A DNA stretch of 41,101 nucleotides from Haliscomenobacteraceae bacterium (GTDB lineage: Bacteria; Bacteroidota; Bacteroidia; Chitinophagales; Saprospiraceae): NCBI GenBank assembly GCA_947501115.1, contig CANMVX010000033.1, positions 1-41,101 on the forward strand, read 5' to 3'. This document shows positions 16,201 through 24,046 of the stretch, piece by piece. A model generated the notes under the pieces. The model searched no databases. It was not told the origin of the DNA and worked only from the letters and a program-made list of their open reading frames with translations. Both the position numbers and the translations under genes were made by a program. Position 1 is the first letter of the stretch, and each line of letters begins with the position of its first letter.

Positions 16201-17034
16201 GGCAGTCGTAGTTGTAATAGAACTTGCAGATATCGTACTTACAGTAGGAAGAACTAATGATGTACTTGTTGTAAAGGTTATTTCATTCCCATATCCTGTT
16301 CCAGCACTATTGGTAGCATAAGCCCTAACATAGTAGGCAGTATTTGGAGTTAGACCTGTTAGAGATGAACTGAATGTTCCGGTACCTGAACCATTACTTG
16401 TTTTTGTTGTCAAGGATATGGTAGGATTTGTATTCGTTGACCATACCACTCCTCTTGTGGTTATCGTTGCACCTCCATCTGAACTTACATTCCCTCCTGA
16501 GATAGCTGTTGTAGTTGAAATGGAATTTACAGATATTGTATTTACTGTCGGAAAGGATTCTCCAGCCCAATAAGGCTTTCCCAATTCATCAAGTTTCAAT
16601 ACCTGACCAGGTAATCCAGCATTCGGTGTCTGGATGTTTCCTGCAATTAAAGCGTAAGGCACACTCACCAATTGGGTTGTACCAGTTATAATATAATTAC
16701 TTCCTCCTGCTGGATCAGTCTCTGTCTTTAAGAAAAAACTTCCAATCCCCCAATTTATATCTGATATTTTACCAGTAGCGTTTGTCCCTCCTCCTATCAT
16801 CAAACTAACCAATCCATTGATGTTGGTAACTACACGGTGAGACTCCGAATACACACTTGTTCCAGTAACTGAACCCTGAAGAATACTTATTTTAATACTG
16901 ACCGTCTTTTCTGAAACAAGGTTTCCACTTGCATCCCAAATCACCGCTTGATAACTCATCAGGTTGGGTGCTTGGGAAACTAAATCACCAATAAATACTA
17001 TAGTCATTAAACTTAATAGAGCGATCTTTTTCAT
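13261..17034 (-). CDS. Secreted FISUMP protein 3 with nested astacin protease
   Basis: 1257 residues. Signal peptide 1-20; N-terminal domain to about 130; fibronectin-III-like modules at 162-256, 263-357, 363-457 and 464-558. A fifth module is split (first half 562-605, second half about 905-947), then comes a sixth (952-1046) and a FISUMP domain (1063-1257). Between the halves lies a complete M12A/astacin unit. It has a pro-like segment (IENGLVFWSDDILLF), the mature start SLRWPNGIIPY (709-719), the zinc motif HEIGHAIGMWHE (791-802: H791, E792, H795, H801) and the Met-turn SIMHYG (845-850). It should be an active zinc endopeptidase at the cell surface. The insert (about bases 14341-15219) is more AT-rich and lysine/asparagine-rich than the repeats. 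The gene is 4 bp downstream of the T9SS gene, probably one operon. Confidence 0.9.
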   Translation of the reverse strand: MKKIALLSLMTIVFIGDLVSQAPNLMSYQAVIWDASGNLVSEKTVSIKISILQGSVTGTSVYSESHRVVTNINGLVSLMIGGGTNATGKISDINWGIGSFFLKTETDPAGGSNYIITGTTQLVSVPYALIAGNIQTPNAGLPGQVLKLDELGKPYWAGESFPTVNTISVNSISTTTAISGGNVSSDGGATITTRGVVWSTNTNPTISLTTKTSNGSGTGTFSSSLTGLTPNTAYYVRAYATNSAGTGYGNEITFTTSTSLVLPTVSTISASSITTTTATSGGNISSDGGSAVTTRGVVWSTSANPTISLTTKTSNGTGTGTFSSSLTGLTPNTTYYVRSYANNSAGTGYGNQVIFKTSSTIVLPTITTASISAITSTTANSGGNISSDGGSAITSRGVVWSTSINPTISLTTKTSNGTGAGTFSSSITGLSPNTVYYIRAYATNSVGTGYGNEITFTTNSTGVPPTVTTLTISATTSTTSISGGNVSLDGGSAVTSRGVVWSTSANPTISLTTKTSNGIGNGTFSSSLTGLSPNTTYYVRAYATNSAGTGYGEELKFINNSLPTVVTISIDTFESIFSKYKGKVVFDGGSPIIERGVVINNCGKPTLPFNQNDLDQYNRDSLFTDSHKHKSYNDIDTNEISRKNLEIKGNEKKRFEKIKVQFSESSIEQEINVEIENGLVFWSDDILLFSEKEFDLIKLEKGNIHSIKSLRWPNGIIPYTISNNHSETNDILEAIKITNNQTNITFIPRTNETNYVEFMEDDKNRCYANLGMIGGRQVINVNTCRTVKIIHEIGHAIGMWHEHQRNDRDTYISILYDNIVDEYKYAFDKGLGNILPVGQYDYESIMHYGAFTFSSNGMPTISIKSPPAAPGTSLGQDYGLSVGDIFAINSIYKNKSNCVSIYYPNDKGLGDFSGFLNSLKPNQKYYIRTYATNSTGTGYGNEITFTTGLIPPTVTTTSISAITSTTSISGGNISADGGSAVTSRGVIWSTIANPTISLTTKTNNGSGIGTFSSSLTGLLPNTTYYVRAYATNSARTGYGNEVTVTTSNSSTAVNIPCPGTPTVKDIDGNTYNTVLIGTQCWLRSNLKVSKYKNGDAIPTELNNGTWSSTTSGAYTIYNNDNANDAIYGKLYNWYAVADNRGLCPNGWHVPTDAEWTTVTNYLGGESVAGGKMKATGTTYWNNPITSATTESGFSALPGGCRINFGNFINIRDNAFFWSATENNSFSAFFRNLNSSTGNVFRDDLIKRFGFSVRCIKD

Positions 17035-17038
17035 CTGA

Positions 17039-17524
17039 TTATATCTTAACCATTTTGAATATTCTGATTTCTTTCTTTGATTTCAAGGAAATGAAATAAT
17101 TTCCTGATGGTAAATCTCTTAATGATATCTCCGATTTTTCTGATAGAATAATCCCATTCCTGATTTCCTTTCCCAAATAATCCATAATAGTGTATCTAAC
17201 TTGAACATCTTCCTTAGAAGATAAAATTAATGTCATGGTTTCCTGGGTCGGATTTGGATATAGTTGCACCTCTTTAAGATAAACCAGTTCTTCAATCGGT
17301 GTAGTTTTTTTGGTATAAACCTGCTGAACTCCCTCGTTCAAATAAGGACCATTTCCTTTTTTTAGTACATAAGCGACTTGACCAACGGTAAAACTGGTTG
17401 ATCCTCCAGTTGATTTAATGTGTCCCCCTGTTGAGGATACAGCATTTTGACCAAATGAATCGAAAGTACAAGACAAAAATATTGCAAAGGATATTAAGAA
17501 ATACTTGATTAAATTTCTATTCAT
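17039..17524 (-). CDS. Small T9SS cargo protein with type A sorting domain
   Basis: About 161 residues from ATG 17524 (an ATG eight codons earlier is possible but would put a polar extension before the signal peptide). Signal peptide MNRNLIKYFLISFAIFLSC, then the repeated motif SSTGGHIKSTGGSTSFTVGQVAYVLKKG and GVQQVYT. This short module is frequent in Bacteroidota secreted proteins. Residues from LYPNPTQETMTL to the end (NYFISLKSKKEIRIFKMVKI) are a T9SS type A C-terminal sorting domain, so the protein should cross the outer membrane by type IX secretion. It is the promoter-proximal gene of the pair with the FISUMP/astacin protein. Confidence 0.85.
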   Translation of the reverse strand: MNRNLIKYFLISFAIFLSCTFDSFGQNAVSSTGGHIKSTGGSTSFTVGQVAYVLKKGNGPYLNEGVQQVYTKKTTPIEELVYLKEVQLYPNPTQETMTLILSSKEDVQVRYTIMDYLGKEIRNGIILSEKSEISLRDLPSGNYFISLKSKKEIRIFKMVKI

Positions 17525-17615
17525 TGTACTATAATTGAATTTTAGCATTCTCGAAATATAGTCATTAAATTACATTTTTAAAAAAGTATCTACTAAATTT
17601 TAATGATTTCTTTAC

Positions 17616-17644
17616 TTACCGTAGCCTTTTATTGATTAACCGTA
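17616..17644. promoter_or_regulatory. ACCGTA direct repeat upstream of the T9SS/FISUMP operon
   Basis: TTACCGTA (17616-17623) and TTAACCGTA (17636-17644) are 21 bp apart, two helical turns, about 95-120 bp upstream of the start at 17524. Read on the gene strand they are TACGGTAA and TACGGTTAA. One is close to a LytTR half-site, but spacing for LytTR is usually shorter. Confidence 0.3.
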
Positions 17645-17711
17645 ATAAAATCTAAACCACCCATAGAACTCAATTCTCCCCAACCCCTAAATAATTCCTC
17701 CCCAACTTCTC

Positions 17712-17740
17712 TTGACAATACACCTCCTTTAACCTATTCT
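17712..17740 (+). promoter_or_regulatory. sigma70-like promoter before the 180-residue gene
   Basis: TTGACA (17712-17717), a 17-bp spacer and TATTCT (17735-17740), 17 bp before the ATG at 17758, with AAAGGA as a possible ribosome-binding site. This is the classical proteobacterial layout, unusual for Bacteroidota, and may point to a transferred gene or to chance. Confidence 0.35.
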
Positions 17741-17757
17741 TTTAAAAAAGGATAAAT

Positions 17758-18300
17758 ATGGGCTTTGATAAGGAACCGGATTTTAACATTCACCTGGATG
17801 GTGAGGTGTTTTTCAATCATCATCCCCTCTTCGATGAGGTGTTTGACAAATTTGCTAAACAGAGAATTTTTGAGGATATTATGGATATTGGTCTTGAACA
17901 GGAGGATTCCAAGTTTTTTAAACAATTCAATTTCATTGCTCAGTTTACAAGAGGTAAACAGATGAAAAATCTATTGGTACCCTTTGAGGATTATAAGGAA
18001 GAATGGAAAACGGTGGTTCTTTCCACAGGTCTTTATAACACCTTCCAGTTTTTCATTATCTGCCAACTTGCTCTATTCATTAGCAAGGAATATCCCAATA
18101 TTTCTGTGGTACTAACAACAGGATATGAAGATGTATTCAAGAAAAGTGTTTCCCTCAAGGCTGGGATGTTTGTGGATACCACAGAAACCATCTTTGAAAA
18201 GGATATACATGATTTGATGGAGAAGGATATGAACTATTTCAGCATTTCACAGGATGAACTTACCCTTATTTTCAGAAAGCTCATTGATGCAATGAACTGA
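17758..18300 (+). CDS. Unrecognised soluble protein (180 aa)
   Basis: No family recognised. The protein is acidic and soluble, rich in phenylalanine and aspartate (PDFNIHLDGEVFFNHHPLFDEVFDKF). It has one hydrophobic stretch near 97-109 (FQFFIICQLALFI) that looks like a buried helix rather than a membrane anchor. Alternating strand/helix pattern in the second half (PNISVVLTTGYEDVFKKSVSLKAGMFVDT). The gene stands alone, preceded by a sigma70-like promoter and AAAGGA, and followed by a 500-bp gap. Codon use is similar to the nearby element genes. It might be an immunity or regulatory protein; I cannot say. Confidence 0.6.
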   Translation: MGFDKEPDFNIHLDGEVFFNHHPLFDEVFDKFAKQRIFEDIMDIGLEQEDSKFFKQFNFIAQFTRGKQMKNLLVPFEDYKEEWKTVVLSTGLYNTFQFFIICQLALFISKEYPNISVVLTTGYEDVFKKSVSLKAGMFVDTTETIFEKDIHDLMEKDMNYFSISQDELTLIFRKLIDAMN

Positions 18301-18516
18301 TAACGTTTCCCCGCAAAAAAAGGGTAGTTATGGTACACGAAAATTTATATTAAATCCTGCCAAAATAGTAGTATTTACTTGGGTTTTGATTTTGAAACTT
18401 GCTTATATTTTTTTAAGAAAAATGATTAGGTGTTTAAGGAGGGGATAATATATGGTTACAAAAATAAGTGTCTCAACTAAAAATATTTTGTAGTGGAGAA
18501 AGTAAGGTAAGATTTA

Positions 18517-18570
18517 AACAAAACCCCCAAAAAACCCTACTTTTTCAGCAGAATTTATGGGGGTTTTGTT
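18517..18570. terminator. Perfect 12-bp stem with 30-nt loop
   Basis: AACAAAACCCCC (18517-18528) and GGGGGTTTTGTT (18559-18570) are exact reverse complements. The loop contains a second C-rich block and a T5 run. It lies 217 bp after the stop at 18300 and 230 bp beyond the susD stop on the other strand, so it may terminate either, or fold in a small RNA of its own. Confidence 0.45.
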
Positions 18571-18634
18571 AATCCCAGTATCTAAAAAATCTTTTTGAAA
18601 TATTGTATTAGTTTGAATAAGTGACCGTTCTTTA

Positions 18635-18673
18635 GTGTCTAATATGCTGAAAAATAAGACACAAATTAGACAC
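18635..18673. repeat. GTGTCTAAT inverted repeat with AGACACAAAT direct repeats
   Basis: GTGTCTAAT (18635-18643) pairs with ATTAGACAC (18665-18673). AGACACAAAT occurs twice in the right part (from 18658 and 18668). It lies in the gene-free gap 18301-18799 and could be a protein-binding dyad or the end of a lost insertion. Confidence 0.4.
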
Positions 18674-18726
18674 AAATCATTATTAAATAAATATAAATAA
18701 TTGATTTTCAGTTATTTAATATAATT

Positions 18727-18753
18727 AAGGAATTAATAGCAGTATAATTCCTT
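18727..18753 (-). terminator. Candidate susD terminator
   Basis: AAGGAATT (18727-18734) and AATTCCTT (18746-18753) form an 8-bp stem with an 11-nt loop, 47-73 nt past the susD stop. No clear T tract follows on the minus strand. Confidence 0.4.
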
Positions 18754-18799
18754 TAAAGAACAGGTTGAAATTCATTGTTTATGGTTTATTAAGTGTTAA

Positions 18800-20452
18800 T
18801 TACCAAGGTTTTCCAGTGCCTTGCAAAAGCCAGGGTTTTGACCATGGACTATTTTTGCCGTCAGCTTCTGAATGAATAGTTGATTCCAGTTTAGACATAG
18901 CCGCTTCTGTATTTACCTTATTCAGATTTCGTTCATCCAGCATATAGTAGAATCTTACAGGCAATACTTTTCTGATAGAAGCAGGGCCTACGGTTAACGC
19001 AGGCAAGCCTGTTCTTTTATAATCCATCCAGGCTTCCGTTGAAGCCGTCCAGCTAGCTATCCATTTTTGCTCAATTATTTGATCTAAAATACCCTCAAAA
19101 ACAACGCCTTTATTTGTGATATAAGTATTGTAAGCTGCAGCCGTACCCCAGGTATCAAAAGATGCCTTAATACCCGCCAAATAATGTGTTTTAGCATCGC
19201 CACCTACAGACCAACCTTTAAGTGCTGCTTCTGCTAAAATAAAGCGTACTTCTGCTGTTGAAACCAATCTCGATTTTAATAAAGGGCCTTTAGCTTGTTT
19301 ATAAATATCATTTAACCAGGAAACATGCGGATTATTGGCAGCCTGTTCAGCCGTTGGACTTAAATTGTAGGAAGCACCACCAATAATGGCTGTTGGCAAA
19401 CCAACATATTCCTGATGGGTATTCACGTCCCTACCAACCACTTTATCAGGAGCCAAAAGCCTTTTTCCATTTTCAATTCTATCCGTTCCTTTCGGTAAGT
19501 TTGCATCAACTACTAATGGGATTTGCACCTTATTAGCCCAAACGGCTATCCGGGGATCTTTCAAATCAAGTAGTTTATTAACAAAAGTGGCTGCCATTTT
19601 CAACCTTCTATAATTAGAGGCACTGGCGTCATAGGTAGTATTTGCGGGGAAAGAATCATCATTGCTATTACCAGCAAAAGACATTGCCGCATCATCTGCA
19701 ATAGCCAATATGATTGGAAATTGAGCAGGATTTGCCATTATTTTCTCCATTCCCGCCTTTGCCACATCAGGTTTTTTTGAGGAAATACGAAGTAAGTATC
19801 TCAACGATAATGAGTTTGCTAATTTCCTCCATTTTGTTGGGTTTCCCTGATAATATACGTCAGCAACGCCAGGAACCCCTGTGTATTCTGTAGCGGCCTT
19901 TGACAACAGCGTATTCGCCTTTTCAAGGTCTGCCAGAATACCCGTATAAATGGCCTCCTGAGAATCAAAAACCGGATAGGTACTTGCCCCAGTTCCATCA
20001 TCACCTTTTAAAGCGGCTGAATATGGAGCATCACCCCATAAATCAGTAATCAATCCAAACAACATAGATTTCATTACTAAGGCAATTCCCTGGTGCATTT
20101 CCCAATTTAAGGTAACAGCACGATCATAAACATATTGGTTGTTTCTTAAAATGCTATAATATGGTGCCCAACTTTGGCTTCCACCCCATTCATAAGCATT
20201 GTGAGCGCCGGACCAGCCATCTTTTTGAGTATGCTGCATGACACCCGCCATATCTTGATAACCCAAATTAATGAAAGCTTTACCTGTTTCTGTTAACACA
20301 GTGGATAATACTAAGTTAGGATTTGCCGTTTCTGGATTTATACCGTTTGGATTTTCGTTCAAAAGCGTTAAATCCTGACAAGAATAAATAGTAAGACATA
20401 CAAAGACTAACAAGCTCGATTTTATAAAAGACATATTTTTCATGATATTCAT
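18800..20452 (-). CDS. SusD/RagB-family outer-membrane lipoprotein
   Basis: 550 residues. Signal peptide with a lipobox ending at C25 (LTIYSC), so it should be lipid-anchored and surface-exposed. The sequence (NENPNGINPETANPNLVLSTVL, PYSAALKG, SLRYLLRISSK, AEVRFILAEAALKGW, SWTASTEAWMDYKRTGLPAL) fits the SusD-like family 2 fold of TPR helices that binds substrate over the SusC pore. The gene is 14 bp downstream of susC, in one transcription unit. ATG at 20452 is used; an in-frame ATG three codons later is equally possible. No glycan-degrading enzyme, ECF sigma factor or anti-sigma factor is adjacent, so the ligand may not be a polysaccharide. Confidence 0.92.
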   Translation of the reverse strand: MNIMKNMSFIKSSLLVFVCLTIYSCQDLTLLNENPNGINPETANPNLVLSTVLTETGKAFINLGYQDMAGVMQHTQKDGWSGAHNAYEWGGSQSWAPYYSILRNNQYVYDRAVTLNWEMHQGIALVMKSMLFGLITDLWGDAPYSAALKGDDGTGASTYPVFDSQEAIYTGILADLEKANTLLSKAATEYTGVPGVADVYYQGNPTKWRKLANSLSLRYLLRISSKKPDVAKAGMEKIMANPAQFPIILAIADDAAMSFAGNSNDDSFPANTTYDASASNYRRLKMAATFVNKLLDLKDPRIAVWANKVQIPLVVDANLPKGTDRIENGKRLLAPDKVVGRDVNTHQEYVGLPTAIIGGASYNLSPTAEQAANNPHVSWLNDIYKQAKGPLLKSRLVSTAEVRFILAEAALKGWSVGGDAKTHYLAGIKASFDTWGTAAAYNTYITNKGVVFEGILDQIIEQKWIASWTASTEAWMDYKRTGLPALTVGPASIRKVLPVRFYYMLDERNLNKVNTEAAMSKLESTIHSEADGKNSPWSKPWLLQGTGKPW

Positions 20453-20466
20453 CGTTTAAAATTAAA

Positions 20467-23400
20467 TTAAAAGGTAACCCCAAGTTTAAATCCTATGGGA
20501 ATAACCCAGGGAGTTACGTTGTACCGCTCAATTCCTTGTTTAAATTGAGAACCTCCACCTTGAACTGCAGCTTCCTGTTGAAAGGCCATTTCAGGATCTA
20601 TGTTAATTTTAGCCTTTGTCCACAGAATAATATTACGGCTGTTTATAGAAAAATTCGCACTTTGAACGCCAATTTTCTTCAACAGATTTTGTGGCAATTC
20701 AATAGAAATAGAAACTTCTCTTAACTTTAAGAAATCGGCATCATATAAAAACGCGCGAGTAAAAGACCATGCCGTACTTCCCGCAAATGGCAAGGTAGTC
20801 GTACCAGTCCCTCCTAAGTTTTCAATATACCCAGTGGCATTACCCGCTGCATCATATCCTTTAGCAATTACACCTGGAATAAAAACACCTCCATGTGGAA
20901 AGGTGTAAGGACCATATTTAAATCCAAATGGACCATATTCAGGCGTTGGACCTCCTACTAAAGGAAAATAATTTCCATTAATTTTGATAAGTTTTTCTTG
21001 ATTTTCAACCAGATAATTTTTTAATGCATCTCCAGTTAAACCATTCGGATTAATCAATTTGTCTAAAAACAATTGTGACCGGCCATTTTCTTCACCAAAT
21101 CTATAGGTTTGAGATACGAATTGTCCTCCATTTCTCCAATCAAAGGAAAGGTTTATACTTAAACTCTTATAAGACAAAGAAGTCTGCATGCCCATTAAAA
21201 AATTAGCATTGAAATTTCCAATTTTGTTCTTAGTGATGATGGCATCAATTGACTGCCATTTACCCGTTTTATCTAAAATTGGATATCCAAAATAGGGCGA
21301 AGAAGGATCTTTCACGGTAACAATTTCAGCATCGTAGATATCTCCGATTTCATCACCTACATAAGTCCAGGCACCCCCTTTTGCATCTTGCCATAAGGTA
21401 TAAAATGGTAATCCATCTGATAACTCCAGAATTCTGGTTCTATTTCTCGTCCAGTTCAGATTAATGTCCCAATTCCAGTCATTCGATTTAACGGGTGTTA
21501 AACCCATGGAGAGTTCAACTCCTTTACTTTCCAATAAACCCGCATTAATATTTTTCAATGAATAACCCGACGAAGGAGGCAGCTTAGTACTTAATATTTG
21601 ATTGCGATTCTCTACGATATAATAGGTTCCTGAAAATCTAAGTTGGTCATTAAAAAAACTTAAATCTCCTCCAACCTCGTAAGAAGTGACAATCTCAGGT
21701 TTCAAATCAGGTATCAATAAGGTTCCTGGTGTTGTCAATCTGGGAATTCCGTCCCAGGTTCCGGCATTACTTAGCGTTCCCAATAATTGATATGGATTAG
21801 CATCATTACCTACCTGAGCAGCACCACCTCGTAATTTGAATAAACTAATCTGACTCGGCAAATTAAACATTTCATTCAATAGAATACTCAAGGAAGCTGA
21901 TGGATAAAAATAAGATCTGTTGGCTACAGGTAACGTACTTGACCAATCATTTCTGGCGGTGACATCCAGATAAATCATGTCCTTAAATCCGATATTTGCC
22001 AATCCATAGGCACTATATATAGCACGTTGAAAATAGGAACTGAAGAAATCAAGGTTGGCTGGTGCAATATTCTGAACATTATAAGCTCCTGGAACAATCA
22101 ATCCTGTGCCACCTCTGGTAGCATTGGTTATATTTGAACCTTTTTGATATCTGGCATTTCCTCCAACAGAAACTGAAAAATTGAATTGATTCAAATCCTT
22201 TTTATACGTTGCCAAAAAATCTGCATTGCTTTCAAAATTACTTAAGTTAATATTTCCATAAGCCCCACGGGGGTCATTGGTGTAACTATTAGCTATTTTC
22301 ATTTCTCTAACCTCATTGTATTTATCTATGGCATACCTACCCATCAAACTGAATTCAGGGGTAATTTGATAATTCAGTTTAATATTTCCGAAAACGCGAT
22401 CGCGTTCAAAACTATTATTTACCTCATTAGCTAAAAAATAAGGATTATTATAGACGCCATTAAATGGTGTTCTTTGCTGTAAACCCTCTTGCCCCGGCAT
22501 CCAATAGTCCTGTAAATCTAAAATATTGATGTGCGGTGAAACATTATACGCCCATTCCAGCGGATTAGTACCACGATTACCCGCAGGACGGTTGTTGGAA
22601 GAAGACCGGCTTACATCCAAATTATTACTCAAGGTCATTCTCCGATTAATTTTCAGAGAAGTATTTAAATTGAAGGTGTTTCGGAATAAATCGGAATTAG
22701 GAATAATTCCACGATTCTGCATATTAGAGTAAGACATTCTATATGAATAGGTATCAGATGCATTGGCAAAAGAAACGCCATTTGTAGACGTAATACCAGT
22801 CTGTACGAAATTAGCTACATTGTTTTTGTTGGAAACCAAAGGGGTAGGAACTCTCTTACCGTTTGCATCCAATGGACTATTCCATTGTACCTCTAAATAA
22901 CCTTTGTCCAGTTCCGCTCCATAAGTTGCCCCAATTTCTTCCTGAATCAATTTACCAAAAGCATTTGATAAAGGATTTTTTGTTATAGAAACGGGAATAG
23001 CAGAAAACTGACCAGGTCCAAATTTCGTTTGCCATTTTAAATACTTGTAAGGTTCGTCAAAAACGGTATTTGAAAATACACTCACCGTCATTTTCTTTGA
23101 TTTTGAACCCGACTTGGTTGTGATTAATACCACACCATTTCCTGCGCGTGACCCATAAAGTGCAGCGGCACTAGGGCCTTTCAAAACAGATACATTTTCA
23201 ATATCATCAGGATTTAATCCTGAAATTGAATTTCCAAAATCTGCCCGATTATCGTTTCCTACCTGACTGATATTGTTTAGGGTATTGGCAATAGGAACGC
23301 CATCAATAACAAAAAGTGGTTGATTGTCAGAACTTAACGATTTTGCACCGCGAATAACCATACTCACAGAGGAACCCGTTCCACCTGTTGCACTGATCGT

Positions 23401-23877
23401 TACACCAGCCATTTTGCCTGCCAGTGAATTCAAAATATTTTCCTGCGGTAATCGATTTATTTCCTTTCCATCCACTCTGGCAACGGAATAACCTAATGAT
23501 TTTTCTTCTCGCTTAATGCCTAAAGCAGTAAAGACGACTTCGCCCAGAACAGAACTACTTGGAACTAAAATAATATCGAAAACTGTTTGGTTTCCAATGA
23601 GTAGTTCCTGTGCATCAAAACCGATGGAAGAAATGACTAAGGTCGCATTTGCTCCACTTATTTCCAGTGAAAAAGTGCCGTTGTCATTCGAATAAGTTCC
23701 TTTGGTCGTTCCCTTCAGGGAAACACTTGCTCCAGATACTCCTAACCCATCTTGTTCAGATGTAATTTTTCCGGTAATAGTTACCGTTTGCGCCATCAGG
23801 TTATCTCTACCCAAGATGGATAGCAAAACAAAAATGGCACCAATTAATAATTTTCTTTTTGTAGTAATGATTTTCAT
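20467..23877 (-). CDS. SusC/RagA-family TonB-linked outer-membrane receptor
   Basis: 1136 residues. Signal peptide 1-29 (LLSILGRDNLMAQ); carboxypeptidase-regulatory-like beta-sandwich (about 32-112, TGKITSEQDGLGVSGASVSLKGTTKG); TonB plug (about 125-260, with LNSLAGKMAGV, MVIRGAKSLSSDNQPLFVIDGVPI and GPSAAALYGSRAGNGVVLITTK); then a 22-strand barrel ending in IGFKLGVTF with a terminal aromatic. It imports a ligand captured by SusD, driven by TonB. The N-terminus lacks the extra domain of receptors that signal to ECF anti-sigma factors. The divergent gene is a secreted glycerophosphodiesterase, which hints at import of phosphodiester-derived compounds; this is inference from neighbourhood only. 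Confidence 0.95.
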   Translation of the reverse strand: MKIITTKRKLLIGAIFVLLSILGRDNLMAQTVTITGKITSEQDGLGVSGASVSLKGTTKGTYSNDNGTFSLEISGANATLVISSIGFDAQELLIGNQTVFDIILVPSSSVLGEVVFTALGIKREEKSLGYSVARVDGKEINRLPQENILNSLAGKMAGVTISATGGTGSSVSMVIRGAKSLSSDNQPLFVIDGVPIANTLNNISQVGNDNRADFGNSISGLNPDDIENVSVLKGPSAAALYGSRAGNGVVLITTKSGSKSKKMTVSVFSNTVFDEPYKYLKWQTKFGPGQFSAIPVSITKNPLSNAFGKLIQEEIGATYGAELDKGYLEVQWNSPLDANGKRVPTPLVSNKNNVANFVQTGITSTNGVSFANASDTYSYRMSYSNMQNRGIIPNSDLFRNTFNLNTSLKINRRMTLSNNLDVSRSSSNNRPAGNRGTNPLEWAYNVSPHINILDLQDYWMPGQEGLQQRTPFNGVYNNPYFLANEVNNSFERDRVFGNIKLNYQITPEFSLMGRYAIDKYNEVREMKIANSYTNDPRGAYGNINLSNFESNADFLATYKKDLNQFNFSVSVGGNARYQKGSNITNATRGGTGLIVPGAYNVQNIAPANLDFFSSYFQRAIYSAYGLANIGFKDMIYLDVTARNDWSSTLPVANRSYFYPSASLSILLNEMFNLPSQISLFKLRGGAAQVGNDANPYQLLGTLSNAGTWDGIPRLTTPGTLLIPDLKPEIVTSYEVGGDLSFFNDQLRFSGTYYIVENRNQILSTKLPPSSGYSLKNINAGLLESKGVELSMGLTPVKSNDWNWDINLNWTRNRTRILELSDGLPFYTLWQDAKGGAWTYVGDEIGDIYDAEIVTVKDPSSPYFGYPILDKTGKWQSIDAIITKNKIGNFNANFLMGMQTSLSYKSLSINLSFDWRNGGQFVSQTYRFGEENGRSQLFLDKLINPNGLTGDALKNYLVENQEKLIKINGNYFPLVGGPTPEYGPFGFKYGPYTFPHGGVFIPGVIAKGYDAAGNATGYIENLGGTGTTTLPFAGSTAWSFTRAFLYDADFLKLREVSISIELPQNLLKKIGVQSANFSINSRNIILWTKAKINIDPEMAFQQEAAVQGGGSQFKQGIERYNVTPWVIPIGFKLGVTF

Positions 23878-24021
23878 GTAGTGCGACGTTTAAAAATTTA
23901 AAATGAAATGGTTTCTGAATCTAGTCAATAAATAAACTAATATCCTTTTTACATTCATTTATTTAATAAAATCTAACATTATTAATACGAATCCCATAAA
24001 TAACTAAAGATTAATTCATAC

Positions 24022-24035
24022 ATTTTCATGAAAAT
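24022..24035. promoter_or_regulatory. 14-bp palindrome before the GDPD gene
   Basis: ATTTTCATGAAAAT is perfectly symmetric and ends 11 bp before the ATG at 24047, in the 169-bp divergent region shared with susC. Operator-like, but its AT richness makes chance plausible. Confidence 0.3.
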
Positions 24036-24046
24036 AGCCCTTCATT

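Noticed and set aside
15479-16321. Long open frames on the plus strand opposite the repeat modules of secreted protein 3
   Set aside because: They are antisense images of Gly/Ser/Thr-rich repeats, repeat with the module period, and have no signals of their own.
4946-17034. Dense periodic DNA repeats that could suggest a CRISPR or satellite array
   Set aside because: The periods are multiples of three and lie within long protein frames; there are no constant repeats with unique short spacers.
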